From Mitsuokella jalaludinii DSM 13811 (GTDB lineage: Bacteria > Bacillota > Negativicutes > Selenomonadales > Selenomonadaceae): a stretch of 64,000 bases of DNA. Within the stretch, counting starts at the first letter, position 1, and the number at the start of each line of letters is the position of its first letter. Below are positions 10,043-21,948 of this stretch, piece by piece. Position numbers and translations under genes: made by a program. Below the pieces are notes generated by a model that was given only the letters and a program-made list of their open reading frames with translations, was not told where the DNA came from and did not search any database. The stretch is from NCBI RefSeq assembly GCF_000702905.1, contig NZ_JNKR01000007.1, positions 21,300 through 85,299 of the forward strand, read 5' to 3'.

Positions 10043-10846
10043 GTGAAACAAGAGAGAAAAGCCGTCTTCTTCGACATCGACGGCACATTGATCAACATCA
10101 TGGAAGGGCAGACGCAGATCGCGCCGCCCGTCAAAGAGGCCATCCGCGCACTGCGCGCGGCAGGCCACTGCACGTTCATCGCGAGCGGCAGGCCGTATGC
10201 CTACCTCGACCCGGAGCTCGTGCAGCAGGACCTGTTCGACGGCTACGTGCTCATGAACGGCGCCGTCGTGCTGCTCGGCGACAAGACCATCTACAAGAAG
10301 ATGCTGCCGCAGGCGACGGTCGAAGAGATCGCGCACCTTGCAGAAGCACACGGCGTCGAGTACATCCTCGAGGGGCCGCATAGCGTCTACCTCAAGCCGG
10401 AGTACAAGCTGACGGAGGCGTTCTACCGCAGCATCGAGGTCGATGTCACGCAGTTCGTGCGCGACTACGACCTCGAGAAGGTGCCTGTCGCGAAGATGGA
10501 ATTCGCCTCGGAGGACCCGGGCGGCCACGGCCTCTTTGCGAAGCTGCTTTCCTGGCCGGGGCTCGCGGGCCTCATGGACCCGTACCACAAGAAGAACATG
10601 GAGCTCTACGCGGCAGACGTCACGAAGGGCTCGGGCATCCTGCACGCGCTCTCGTATCTCGGCATCCCCGTCTCGAGGAGCTTCGCCTTCGGCGACGGGC
10701 TCAATGACATCGAGATGATGCAGACGGTCGGCACGAGCCTCGTCATGGACAATGCGCGGCCGCAGCTCAAGGCGCTGGCCGACCACATCGTGCCGTCCGT
10801 CGACGAGGACGGCGTGGCTGCGGGCATCGCAGAGTACCTGCTCTGA
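10043..10846 (+). CDS. HAD-superfamily (Cof-type) phosphatase
   Basis: About 267 residues from the GTG at 10043, chosen because GGGGGA (10031-10036) is at the right distance; an ATG at 10037 is too close. Motif I is FFDIDGTL, motif II is the S of FIASGRPY, and motifs III and IV are seen in the C-terminal K...FGDGLNDIEMMQ segment. The C2-type cap between them and the final NARPQLKALADHIVPSVDEDGVAAGI are typical of Cof/YidA phosphatases acting on small phosphorylated metabolites. The substrate cannot be read from the sequence. Confidence 0.88.
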   Translation: MKQERKAVFFDIDGTLINIMEGQTQIAPPVKEAIRALRAAGHCTFIASGRPYAYLDPELVQQDLFDGYVLMNGAVVLLGDKTIYKKMLPQATVEEIAHLAEAHGVEYILEGPHSVYLKPEYKLTEAFYRSIEVDVTQFVRDYDLEKVPVAKMEFASEDPGGHGLFAKLLSWPGLAGLMDPYHKKNMELYAADVTKGSGILHALSYLGIPVSRSFAFGDGLNDIEMMQTVGTSLVMDNARPQLKALADHIVPSVDEDGVAAGIAEYLL

Positions 10847-10904
10847 GGCAGGCGCAGATATGCAGATATAAAGATAGGAATTGATTGTATCAGGGGGAAA
10901 AAAC

Positions 10905-11921
10905 GTGAGAAAGAAAATCGGTATGATACTCGGCATCGTCATGCTGGCCATCGCCGTGCTGACGGGCTGCGGCGGCAGCCAGGGCACGAGTTCTTCGAGT
11001 GCCTCTTCGGGCGCTGCAAAGTCCTCGGCGACGGCCACGGCCGGCAAGGATGTCACGATCAAGATGCTCAACGTCGGCCAGGGTGACTCCATCCTCATCC
11101 AGACGGCGGAGCAGACGGTGCTCATCGACACGAGCGATGTCGACGAGCGCGACAAGTTCAAGCGCGAGCTCGACAAGGCGGGCGTCAAGAAGATCGACAA
11201 GGTCATCCTGACGCATCCGCATGCCGACCACATCGGCGGCATGGACGTCCTCCTCAAGGACTACCAAGTCGGCACGGTCTACGACAACGGCATGCCGTCG
11301 ACGTCGAAGCTCTACATCGGCTACATGAAGCAGCTCAAGGCGAAAGGCATCAAGCACCAGGCGCTCAAGGCCGGCGATGTGCTCGACTTCGGCGGCGGCG
11401 TCTCGTTCAAGGTCTTCTACCCGACGAAGGAACTCGTCGAGAAGGGCACGCAGAAGGGCTACAAGCACGACCCGAACAATGAGTCCGTCGTCGGTAGGCT
11501 CGTCTACGGCGACTTCTCGATGCTCTTCACGGGCGATGCCGAGCAGCCGGTCGAGGAGCAGCTCCTGAAGGCGGATGCCAAGGACCTCAAGAGCACCATC
11601 CTCAAGAGCCCGCATCACGGCAGCAGCACGGGCTCGTCCGTGCCGTACCTCAAGGCCGTCTGGCCGGAGGCGGTATTGATTTCGTGCGGCCAGGGCAATG
11701 ATTACGGCCACCCGCACACGGATGTGCTCGCGCGCTACCTCGGCCAGAGCACCTACAAGGACCGCCGCGACGGCTCGCAGAAGAAGACGAAGCTCGTCAA
11801 GAACGACAAGGGCGAAGTCTACAAGGGCAAGGTCTATGAGACCGACAAGAACGGCACGATCACCATCACGACGGATGGCAAGGACTACAGCATCAAGGCA
11901 GAGGAGGGGAAGGCACAATGA
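10905..11921 (+). CDS. ComEC/Rec2-like metallo-beta-lactamase-fold lipoprotein
   Basis: GTG at 10905 has AGGGGGAA 5-7 bases upstream and gives 338 residues. The N-terminus is a lipoprotein signal with lipobox LTGC (Cys22), followed by a Ser/Ala-rich linker. The domain has the ComEC-type opening IKMLNVGQGDSILIQT, the metal motif H104-P-H106-A-D108-H109, GDAE and SPHHGS. It is therefore a surface-anchored version of the hydrolase domain that ComEC carries for DNA uptake; a role in degrading extracellular DNA or another phosphodiester is inference. Its stop overlaps the start of a DUF3006 gene (ATGA), a frequent partner of such proteins. Confidence 0.85.
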   Translation: MRKKIGMILGIVMLAIAVLTGCGGSQGTSSSSASSGAAKSSATATAGKDVTIKMLNVGQGDSILIQTAEQTVLIDTSDVDERDKFKRELDKAGVKKIDKVILTHPHADHIGGMDVLLKDYQVGTVYDNGMPSTSKLYIGYMKQLKAKGIKHQALKAGDVLDFGGGVSFKVFYPTKELVEKGTQKGYKHDPNNESVVGRLVYGDFSMLFTGDAEQPVEEQLLKADAKDLKSTILKSPHHGSSTGSSVPYLKAVWPEAVLISCGQGNDYGHPHTDVLARYLGQSTYKDRRDGSQKKTKLVKNDKGEVYKGKVYETDKNGTITITTDGKDYSIKAEEGKAQ

Positions 11922-12121
11922 TCTCAGCCTATCTCGACCGCTTTGAGGGCGACCTCGCCGTGCTTCTGCTCGGCGAGGAGATGAAGAAAGTCAACTTCCC
12001 GAAGCGCTTCCTGCCAGAGGGCGTCGGCGAGGGCGATTACCTCAAGATCGACATCGCCTACGACAGGGAAGCGACGGAGAAGGCCGAGCAGGAAGCGCTC
12101 GACCTCCTCAAAGACGATTAA
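11918..12121 (+). CDS. DUF3006 domain protein
   Basis: A 67-residue acidic protein with the DUF3006 pattern: an N-terminal AYLDRFEGDLAVLLLG strand pair, a basic FPKRFLPEGVGEGDYLKI middle and an acidic C-terminus. Function is unknown for the family, which commonly sits next to ComEC-like metallo-beta-lactamase proteins, as here with a 4-bp overlap. The stop codon falls in a perfect 10-bp tandem repeat, so loss or gain of one unit would alter the end of the protein or the spacing to the next gene. Confidence 0.8.
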   Translation: MISAYLDRFEGDLAVLLLGEEMKKVNFPKRFLPEGVGEGDYLKIDIAYDREATEKAEQEALDLLKDD

Positions 12122-12139
12122 AGACGATTAAAGACGATT
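12111..12139. repeat. Three tandem copies of a 10-bp unit
   Basis: The unit AAGACGATTA is repeated from 12111, with the third copy ending ATTG. The DUF3006 stop codon is in the junction of the first and second copies. Confidence 0.9.
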
Positions 12140-12177
12140 GATAGATCAAGATGAGAATGAAGAAGGAGGAACTCTTT

Positions 12178-13248
12178 TTGTTCAGCAAGATATGCCGTGG
12201 AGCCGCCATGCTCTTGATGCTGCTCGCTTGTGCGGCGGCCATCCTGCCGCAGAATGGTGAGGCGGCAAGGCGCGAAGCGGTGCACAGACTCAATTACTTC
12301 CAGTCGTATGAGACGGAGGTCGACGGTCGCCAGGCCCTGCGCATCGAGGTCGGCATGGACCGGGACAATGTGACGTACGATGTCACGACGCGCCCCTACC
12401 TCGAGAAGCAGCTCATCATCGACCTCTCGAATACGGAGCCGGGCAAGCTCAAGCCGGACTACACGCTGCTCGCCAAGTACGCCAAGCACCTGCACATCCG
12501 TGAGCTCGAGGCGCGCCACACGCAGATCCGCATCGACTGCAAGAACCCTGTCGTCGACGGCAGCTACGCCGTGCACGCAGAGCCGGCGGACCGCAAGGCC
12601 AAGAAGCCGTACCGCCTCGTCATCGACATCTTCGCGACGGGCGGCACGGCGAGCTCCTCGCGCGTCGCGGGCGTCAGCGGCCACTCGGTCGTCATCGACC
12701 CGGGCCACGGCGGCAGCGATACGGGTGCCGTCGGCCCGACGGGCGTGACGGAAGCTTCCGTGACGCTCGCCGTCTCGAAGGACCTGCAGTCCATCCTCGA
12801 GAACTCGGGCGCACGCGTCACGATGACGCGCAACAAGGACGTCGACGTCTACGGCCCGAACGCATCGGACCGCCAGGAGCTCCAAGCGCGCGTCAACGTC
12901 GGCGAGTACACGCCGGGTGCGGAGCTCTTCGTCTCGATCCACTGCAACGCCTTCTCGAATCCGGCCTCGCACGGCATGGAGACGTATTACTACGCGGGCT
13001 CGCCGAGGGGCGAGCGCATCGCGACTCTGGTCAATGAGGAGCTCGAGAAGGCCGGCGGCCTCTTCAACCGCGGCGTCAAGACGGCGAACTTCTATGTCAT
13101 CAAGCACTCGAGCATGCCGGCGACGCTCGCCGAGCTCGCCTTCATCACGAATGCGCACGAAGAGCAGCTGCTCAGCAATGCCCAGTACCAGATGAAGCTC
13201 GCCGAGGCCATCGCGCGCGCCATCGGCCGCTATTTCAGCGGCAACTGA
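12178..13248 (+). CDS. N-acetylmuramoyl-L-alanine amidase with AMIN domain
   Basis: TTG at 12178 is chosen because AGAAGGAGG (12161-12169) lies 8 bases upstream; this gives 356 residues starting with a clean signal peptide (MFSKICRGAAMLLMLLACAA). Residues about 35-150 resemble an AMIN domain that targets the cell wall or septum. The C-terminal Amidase_3 domain starts VVIDPGHGG and has predicted zinc ligands H177, E192 and H255 and catalytic E319 (AELAFITN). It would cleave the peptide from N-acetylmuramic acid in the periplasm during cell separation. It follows DUF3006 by 56 bp and precedes a GerMN lipoprotein. Confidence 0.9.
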   Translation: MFSKICRGAAMLLMLLACAAAILPQNGEAARREAVHRLNYFQSYETEVDGRQALRIEVGMDRDNVTYDVTTRPYLEKQLIIDLSNTEPGKLKPDYTLLAKYAKHLHIRELEARHTQIRIDCKNPVVDGSYAVHAEPADRKAKKPYRLVIDIFATGGTASSSRVAGVSGHSVVIDPGHGGSDTGAVGPTGVTEASVTLAVSKDLQSILENSGARVTMTRNKDVDVYGPNASDRQELQARVNVGEYTPGAELFVSIHCNAFSNPASHGMETYYYAGSPRGERIATLVNEELEKAGGLFNRGVKTANFYVIKHSSMPATLAELAFITNAHEEQLLSNAQYQMKLAEAIARAIGRYFSGN

Positions 13249-13360
13249 GGCAGGGAATCGCAGGGCGAATCTCGAATCTAGACGTGTAGAAGCAAGGATA
13301 TGCATGAAAACATGAATGACATGAAGCAGACGGAATAGACGGAACAGGAGATGAAGGATC

Positions 13361-13954
13361 ATGAAGAAATACGTCCGTTACGCAATGCTGGGGCTCGCGA
13401 TTTTCGCGCTCGCCCTTCTCGCCGGCTGCGGCTCAGAGACGGCTGGCAAGGGCACGGCAGACGGCAGCTCGTCATCTGCCATCCAGGCGGAGAGCGCACC
13501 GGCAGCCACGTCCTCGAGCCAGGGCGCCGAGAAGAAGCCGCAGAAGCTCACGATCAAGGTCTACTACCCCGATGAGCAGGGCATGAAGCTCATTGCCGAC
13601 AAGCGCACGGTCACGCTCGACGGGCAGGAGAAGTACACGGCGGCGATGGAGTCGCTCCTCGAAGGCACGAAGGAGAAGGGCCAGACGAACATCATCCCGA
13701 AGCAGACCAAGCTCCGCAGTGTCAAGGTCGAGAACGGCACGGCGACGGTCGACTTCACGGGCGACCTGCGCAAGGACTTCGTCGGCGGCTCGACGGGCGA
13801 GACGATGCTCGTCGGCTCCGTCGTCGACACCTTGACGGAATTCCCGGAGGTCAAGAAGGTCCAGATCCTCATCGACGGCAAGAAAGTCGAATCGCTCAGC
13901 GGCCACATGGACCTCTCGCAGCCGATGGGACGCATGGCAGACCTCCTGAAGTGA
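13361..13954 (+). CDS. GerMN-domain lipoprotein
   Basis: A 197-residue lipoprotein with lipobox LLAGC (Cys23), a Ser/Ala-rich linker, and one GerMN domain from about residue 64 (LTIKVYYPDEQG) to the end. The domain core includes AAMESLLEGTKEKG, the NGTATVDFTGDLRKDF strand and VDTLTEFPEVKKVQILIDG. GerM of sporulating Firmicutes acts in envelope assembly at the engulfment septum, and GerMN lipoproteins are often next to cell-wall amidases, as here. A role in cell-envelope remodelling is inferred; no sporulation gene is visible. The ATG at 13361 follows AGGAGATGAAGGATC. Confidence 0.82.
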   Translation: MKKYVRYAMLGLAIFALALLAGCGSETAGKGTADGSSSSAIQAESAPAATSSSQGAEKKPQKLTIKVYYPDEQGMKLIADKRTVTLDGQEKYTAAMESLLEGTKEKGQTNIIPKQTKLRSVKVENGTATVDFTGDLRKDFVGGSTGETMLVGSVVDTLTEFPEVKKVQILIDGKKVESLSGHMDLSQPMGRMADLLK

Positions 13955-14006
13955 TTCGGGGCTTCTCCGTGCCAGACAACTTGATATTTTGACTTTTTGG
14001 TCCAGC

Positions 14007-14050
14007 AATGCGCAGAAATCCTTGTATTCCTGCGCATTTTATGTTATGAT
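14007..14050 (+). promoter_or_regulatory. tig promoter overlapping a hairpin
   Basis: TTGTAT at 14022-14027 and TATGAT at 14045-14050 are spaced 17 bp. The -35 lies in the loop of an inverted repeat, AATGCGCAG (14007-14015) and CTGCGCATT (14030-14038), followed by TTAT. The hairpin can end transcripts from the GerMN gene, or act as a dyad over the tig promoter. Confidence 0.55.
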
Positions 14051-14138
14051 AAAATCCATATGGCATGTTTTTGAGGCTGACAAGCCGGAACTGGCCAATC
14101 ATGATGCAATAAGATGATACAGGAGGTCATTTCACACA

Positions 14139-15428
14139 ATGAAAGTTACGGTAGAAAATGGAGAGAACCAGCAGGTCACTCTGACGATTGAGGTCGAAGC
14201 AGCAGAAGTCAACAAGGCAGTCGATCAGGCATGCAAGCGTCTCGCAAACCGCGTGAGCATCCCGGGTTTCCGCAAGGGCAAGGCTCCGCGCATGATCGTC
14301 GAGCGCCACGTCGGCAAGGACGCTGTCCTGCAGGAAGCTTTCGATATCGTCGCTCCGAAGGCCCTGAGCAAGGCTTTCGACGAGCAGAAGATCGACCCGG
14401 TGACGCGCCCGAGCGTCGACATCGAGACGCTCGAAGAGGGCAAGGACCTCGTCTTCAAGGCTACGGTCACGCCGCGTCCTGAGGTGAAGCTCGGCGACTA
14501 CAAGGGCCTCAATGTCCCGAAGAACGAAGTCAACATCACGGACGAGGATGTCGAGAAGCAGCTCAAGACGTTCCAGGACCGCCAGGGCAAGCTCGTCGAC
14601 GCTCCGGAAGGCGCTGAGGTAAAAGACGGCGACTTCACGACGCTCGACTTCAAGGGTTTTGTCGACGGTGAGGCATTCGATGGCGGCGAGGGCAAGGACT
14701 ACCCGCTGCAGATCGGCTCCAACAGCTTCATCCCGGGCTTCGAGGACCAGCTCGTCGGCGCGAAGATCGGCGAGGAGCGCGACGTCAACGTCAAGTTCCC
14801 GGAAGAGTACCATGCAAAAGAGCTCGCCGGCAAGGACGCTACGTTCAAGTGCACGATCCGCAGCATCAAGACGAAAGAGTTGCCGGCTATCGACGATGAA
14901 CTCGCCAAGAAGGTCAGCAAGTTCGAGACGCTCGACGAGCTCAAGGCTGACATCCGCAAGAACCTCGAGGAGAACGCTGAGCGCACGGCTGAGAACGACC
15001 AGAAGAGCGCTGCCATCGAGATGGCTACGAACAACATCACGGTCGACATCCCGGCTGTCATGATCGACAACCGCGTCACGGCCATGATCCAGGAGATGGC
15101 GATGCGCCTCGAGCAGCAGGGCATGAAGCTCGAGCAGTACCTGCAGTACGCCGGCACGGACATCGCGAAGCTCCGCGAGCAGTATCGCGAGACGGCTGAG
15201 AAGAACGTCAAGACGGACCTCATGCTCGAGGAAGTCGCCAAGGCAGAGGACATCAAAGTAGAAGCCAAGGACCTCGACGAAGAAGTCGCTGCTATGGCAG
15301 CTGCTTACGGCGCTACGCCGCAGCAGGTCCAGAAGATCATCAAGGAGCAGGGTCGTATTGGCGATCTGGCTGCATCCGTACTCCGCAAGAAGACGGCTCA
15401 GTTCATCATCGATAACATCGCCAAATAA
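14139..15428 (+). CDS. tig: Trigger factor
   Basis: A 429-residue ribosome-associated chaperone and peptidyl-prolyl isomerase. The N-terminal ribosome-binding domain contains IPGFRKGKAPR (about residues 44-54), the signature loop that docks on ribosomal protein L23. The middle FKBP-like domain (about 150-240) has DFTTLDFKGFVDG and FIPGFEDQLVGAKIGEE. The helical C-terminal arm domain fills the rest. The ATG at 14139 has GGAGGT 11 bases upstream. Its position before clpP-clpX-lon is the common bacterial arrangement, linking nascent-chain folding with proteolysis. Confidence 0.97.
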   Translation: MKVTVENGENQQVTLTIEVEAAEVNKAVDQACKRLANRVSIPGFRKGKAPRMIVERHVGKDAVLQEAFDIVAPKALSKAFDEQKIDPVTRPSVDIETLEEGKDLVFKATVTPRPEVKLGDYKGLNVPKNEVNITDEDVEKQLKTFQDRQGKLVDAPEGAEVKDGDFTTLDFKGFVDGEAFDGGEGKDYPLQIGSNSFIPGFEDQLVGAKIGEERDVNVKFPEEYHAKELAGKDATFKCTIRSIKTKELPAIDDELAKKVSKFETLDELKADIRKNLEENAERTAENDQKSAAIEMATNNITVDIPAVMIDNRVTAMIQEMAMRLEQQGMKLEQYLQYAGTDIAKLREQYRETAEKNVKTDLMLEEVAKAEDIKVEAKDLDEEVAAMAAAYGATPQQVQKIIKEQGRIGDLAASVLRKKTAQFIIDNIAK

Positions 15429-15452
15429 GATCCCTGATATGGGGGTATACCT

Positions 15453-16067
15453 ATGAGTTATGTACCAATGGTAGTGGAGCGTTCCAATACGGGCGAGCGC
15501 GCGTACGATATCTACTCGCGCCTCCTCAAGGACCGCATCATCTTCCTGGGCGGCCCGATTGACGACGCTGTCGCCAATACGGTTGTTGCGCAGCTCTTGT
15601 TCCTCGAGTCGGAAGACCCGGACAAGGACATCCATCTGTACATCAACAGCCCGGGCGGCGTCGTCACGGCAGGCCTTGCCATCTACGACACCATGCAGTA
15701 TATCAAGCCGGACGTATCGACGATCTGTATCGGTCAGGCAGCGAGCATGGGCGCGCTGCTCCTGACGGCAGGCGCCAAGGGCAAGCGCTACGCGCTACCG
15801 AATGCCCGCATCATGATCCATCAGCCGCTCGGCGGCGCACAGGGTCAGTCGACGGACATCCAGATCCAGGCGCGCGAGATCCAGCGCATCCGCGAGGTCA
15901 TCAATGACATCCTCGTGGAGTCGACGGGCAAGGACCGCGAGACGGTCGTGCAGGATACGGAGCGCGATAACTTCATGACGGCAGAGGAAGCCAAGGCGTA
16001 CGGCCTGGTCGACGAGGTGATCACTCGTCCGGTCAAGAAGGGCAAGAAATCGGAGACCAAGGCATAA
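15453..16067 (+). CDS. clpP: ATP-dependent Clp protease proteolytic subunit
   Basis: A 204-residue serine protease subunit that forms the tetradecameric ClpP barrel. The catalytic triad is Ser98 ([10 protein letters not shown]), His123 (MIHQPLGG) and Asp172 (ERDNFM). The N-terminal [22 protein letters not shown] segment is the typical processed gate region. The ATG at 15453 follows a GGGGGTATACCT site. It is 24 bp after tig and 11 bp before clpX, so tig-clpP-clpX form one transcription unit. Confidence 0.98.
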   Translation: MSYVPMVVERSNTGERAYDIYSRLLKDRIIFLGGPIDDAVANTVVAQLLFLESEDPDKDIHLYINSPGGVVTAGLAIYDTMQYIKPDVSTICIGQAASMGALLLTAGAKGKRYALPNARIMIHQPLGGAQGQSTDIQIQAREIQRIREVINDILVESTGKDRETVVQDTERDNFMTAEEAKAYGLVDEVITRPVKKGKKSETKA

Positions 16068-16078
16068 GAGGTGATGTC

Positions 16079-17377
<1,299 letters not shown>

Positions 17378-17386
17378 TACGATGCA

Positions 17387-17424
17387 AGACAGGGCGCTGC
17401 AGCTTGCAGCGCCTTGTCTTTTTA
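17387..17424 (+). terminator. Terminator after clpX
   Basis: GACAGGGCGCTGCA (17388-17401) pairs with TGCAGCGCCTTGTC (17405-17418), with a 3-base loop and one G-U pair, followed by TTTTTAT. Confidence 0.88.
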
Positions 17425-17456
17425 TCCACAAGATAACGACAAGGGGAGGGATATAT

Positions 17457-19860
<2,404 letters not shown>

Positions 19861-19880
<20 letters not shown>

Positions 19881-20562
19881 CCAGCCGATGGAGAAGCAGA
19901 CAGAGAGGCGCGCCGCGGGAGCCCCTGCTTCCGAGCCGGTCGTCATCACGCAGGGCCGGTACATCGCCTCGGCCGTCAGGAAAGACCAGTACCCCGAGCG
20001 CGAGTTGCCGGAGATCGTCTTCATCGGCCGCTCGAATGTCGGCAAGTCATCCCTCATCAACTCGCTGACGCGCATCCGCGGCCTCGCGCGCGTCTCCGCG
20101 CAGCCGGGCAAGACGCAGACGATCAACTTCTTCGAGCTGACGGCCAAGCTGCGCGACGAGAAGACCGGCGAAGAAGAGGGCCGCAAGGACTTCTACCTCG
20201 TCGACCTGCCGGGCTACGGCTACGCCAAGACGGGCAAGGAGCGCCGCAAGATCTGGAAGAAGTTCATCGACGAGTACCTGCTGACCTCGCCGAATCTGCA
20301 GTTCGTCTGCCAGCTCATCGACATCCGCCACGAGCCCATGGCCTCGGACGTCGAGATGTTCCAGTGGCTCGTCGAGCACCATGTCCCCGTGCTGATCGTC
20401 GCGACGAAGGCCGACAAGATCGGCAAGAACGCGCGCCAGAAGAACATCGCGGCCATCCGCCGCGCCCTCGGCGTCAAGGAGATTTCCATCCTGCCGTATT
20501 CCTCCGTAAAAAATGAAGGACGTTCAGATTTACTTGACGTCATCCGTGAAACTCTAGTATAA
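19861..20562 (+). CDS. engB: Ribosome biogenesis GTPase EngB/YsxC
   Basis: A 233-residue TRAFAC GTPase needed for 50S subunit maturation. G1 is [10 protein letters not shown]2 includes the T of [11 protein letters not shown]3 is DLPGYGYAK and G4 is ATKADKIG. The start ATG at 19861 has AAGGGAGCGAG upstream and overlaps lon by 20 bp; ATG at 19843 is less likely. The N-terminal 30 residues before [17 protein letters not shown] core are Gln/Glu/Pro-rich and variable in the family. The lon-engB order is common in bacteria. The stop codon lies inside the -10 box of a following promoter. Confidence 0.95.
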
Positions 20563-20563
20563 T
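20534..20563 (+). promoter_or_regulatory. Promoter inside the 3' end of engB
   Basis: TTGACG at 20534-20539 and a perfect TATAAT at 20558-20563 with an 18-bp spacer. The predicted start (about 20570) is only about 12 bases before a terminator hairpin, so it produces either a very short RNA or an attenuated leader for ahbA-ahbB. Confidence 0.65.
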
Positions 20564-20581
20564 AGAAATAACGAAAGATGA

Positions 20582-20618
20582 ATTGGATTCACGTTTCGCG
20601 TGAATCCGATTTTTTTTA
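20582..20618 (+). terminator. Terminator or attenuator between engB and ahbA
   Basis: ATTGGATTCACG (20582-20593) pairs with CGTGAATCCGAT (20599-20610), followed by eight T. A classical intrinsic terminator, placed immediately after the promoter at 20534-20563. Confidence 0.88.
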
Positions 20619-20672
20619 GGAGCATATACGAGCATAAGGGAATGTGTAGAGAAGAATCTTGGGGGAATCATC

Positions 20673-21128
20673 ATGGAGCTGACAACGTTTGACAAAGACT
20701 TACTGAACCTGCTGCAGGGCAGCCTGCCCGTCTGCAGCCGCCCGTTCGCAGCCTTGGCAGAAAAGCTCGGCACAACGGAAGAAGCCGTCATCGACCGCCT
20801 GCAGGTCCTCAAAGAGGAGGGCTACCTGCGCCGCATCGGCACCTTCTTCAATTCGGGCCGCCTCGGCTACAAGGGCACGCTCGTCGCCCTGCGCGTCGAC
20901 CCCGAGAAGATGGAGGCCGTCGCCAAGGCCATCAACCGCTACCCCGGCGCCACCCATAACTACGAGCGCGAGGGCCGCTACAACCTCTGGTTCACCCTGC
21001 TGACGCCGGGCCTCGACAAGGAGCACGAGATCCTCACGGAGATCCGCGCCCTGCCCGGCGTCGAGAGCATGCTCAACCTCAAATCGCAGAAGAAATACAA
21101 GATCAACGTCCAGTTCAAGCTGGCCTGA
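20673..21128 (+). CDS. ahbA: Siroheme decarboxylase subunit A (Lrp/AsnC-like)
   Basis: A 151-residue protein with an N-terminal Lrp-type winged helix (FDKDLLNLLQGSLPVCSRPFAALAEKLGTTEEAVIDRL) and a C-terminal RAM-like fold with THNYEREGRYNLWFTLLTPG. The conserved FFNSGRLGY and HNYER...NLWFT patterns are those of AhbA/NirD-type siroheme decarboxylases rather than of true Lrp regulators. AhbA and AhbB together decarboxylate siroheme to 12,18-didecarboxysiroheme in the alternative heme pathway. ATG at 20673 follows TTGGGGGAATCATC. A second paralogous subunit follows directly, as expected for the heterodimer. Confidence 0.85.
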   Translation: MELTTFDKDLLNLLQGSLPVCSRPFAALAEKLGTTEEAVIDRLQVLKEEGYLRRIGTFFNSGRLGYKGTLVALRVDPEKMEAVAKAINRYPGATHNYEREGRYNLWFTLLTPGLDKEHEILTEIRALPGVESMLNLKSQKKYKINVQFKLA

Positions 21129-21163
21129 TGAGACAAGCAATGCAAGCAAAGGGGACCCCGCCA

Positions 21164-21667
21164 ATGTCAGAACATCGCACAAGTACCGGTAATCCTACAA
21201 TCGACGAATTAGACAAGAAAATCATCTGCGCCTTGCAGGGCGATTTCCCGCTCGTCGCCGAGCCCTACAAGGCAATGGCCGAGCAGATCGGCGTCAGCGA
21301 GGAGCTCTTCCTCGCGCGCGTCAAGGCCATGGCCGATTCAAAGAAGATCCGCAAGATGGGCGCCGTCCTGCGCCACCGCGAGGTCGGCTTCTCGTCGAAC
21401 GTCCTCGTCGCCTGGCAGGTCGAGCCCGAGCGCCTCGACGAAGTCGCCCGCAAGATGGCCGAGTCGCCGTCCGTCTCGCACTGCTACGACCGCACGACCG
21501 CACCCGACTGGCCCTACAACCTCTACACGATGGTCCACGGCCACAGCCGCGAAGAGTGCGAGCAGATTGTCGCCGGCCTCGCCGACGAGACAGGCGTCAA
21601 AGAGCGCGCCATGCTCTACACCAAACGCGAGTGGAAGAAGATTTCCATGAAATACTTCCAGGAATGA
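21164..21667 (+). CDS. ahbB: Siroheme decarboxylase subunit B (Lrp/AsnC-like)
   Basis: 167 residues from ATG 21164, chosen for the AAAGGGGA site upstream; ATG 21128, which overlaps the ahbA stop, would add 12 residues. It has the same wHTH plus RAM layout as its neighbour: LDKKIICALQGDFPLVAEPYKAMAEQIGVSEE, then GAVLRHREVGFSSNVLVAWQV, and the AhbB-type HCYDRTTAPDWPYNLYTMVHG. It is the partner of AhbA in siroheme decarboxylation. The radical-SAM steps AhbC and AhbD are not in this window, so they must lie elsewhere if the pathway is complete. Confidence 0.85.
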   Translation: MSEHRTSTGNPTIDELDKKIICALQGDFPLVAEPYKAMAEQIGVSEELFLARVKAMADSKKIRKMGAVLRHREVGFSSNVLVAWQVEPERLDEVARKMAESPSVSHCYDRTTAPDWPYNLYTMVHGHSREECEQIVAGLADETGVKERAMLYTKREWKKISMKYFQE

Positions 21668-21676
21668 CCACAAAGA

Positions 21677-21735
21677 CAAAAGACCTCAGAAAGCCAACGA
21701 TATCAATGCTTCTGGCTTATCTGGGGTCTTTTTCT
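21677..21735 (+). terminator. Terminator after ahbB
   Basis: AAAAGACCTCAGAAAGCCA (from 21678) pairs imperfectly with TGGCTTATCTGGGGTCTTTT (to about 21732), followed by TTTC. Confidence 0.75.
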
Positions 21736-21948
21736 ATACGTCTCGTTCTGCTCGTTATTTGTACGGATAAGCACCAATAATCACTTGTTAGCACGTTCTG
21801 TCCGGCATCTTTTTTCGTGCATTTCGCCGATCGTTGTGGTAAAATGTTAATTGCGTTCTGGACTGAAAGAACTCTGTCCATGGTGTCCGTGACATGTGGC
21901 ATCGTAAAAGAACATTATGACAAGAACATGATAAAGGGTGGTTATCAT

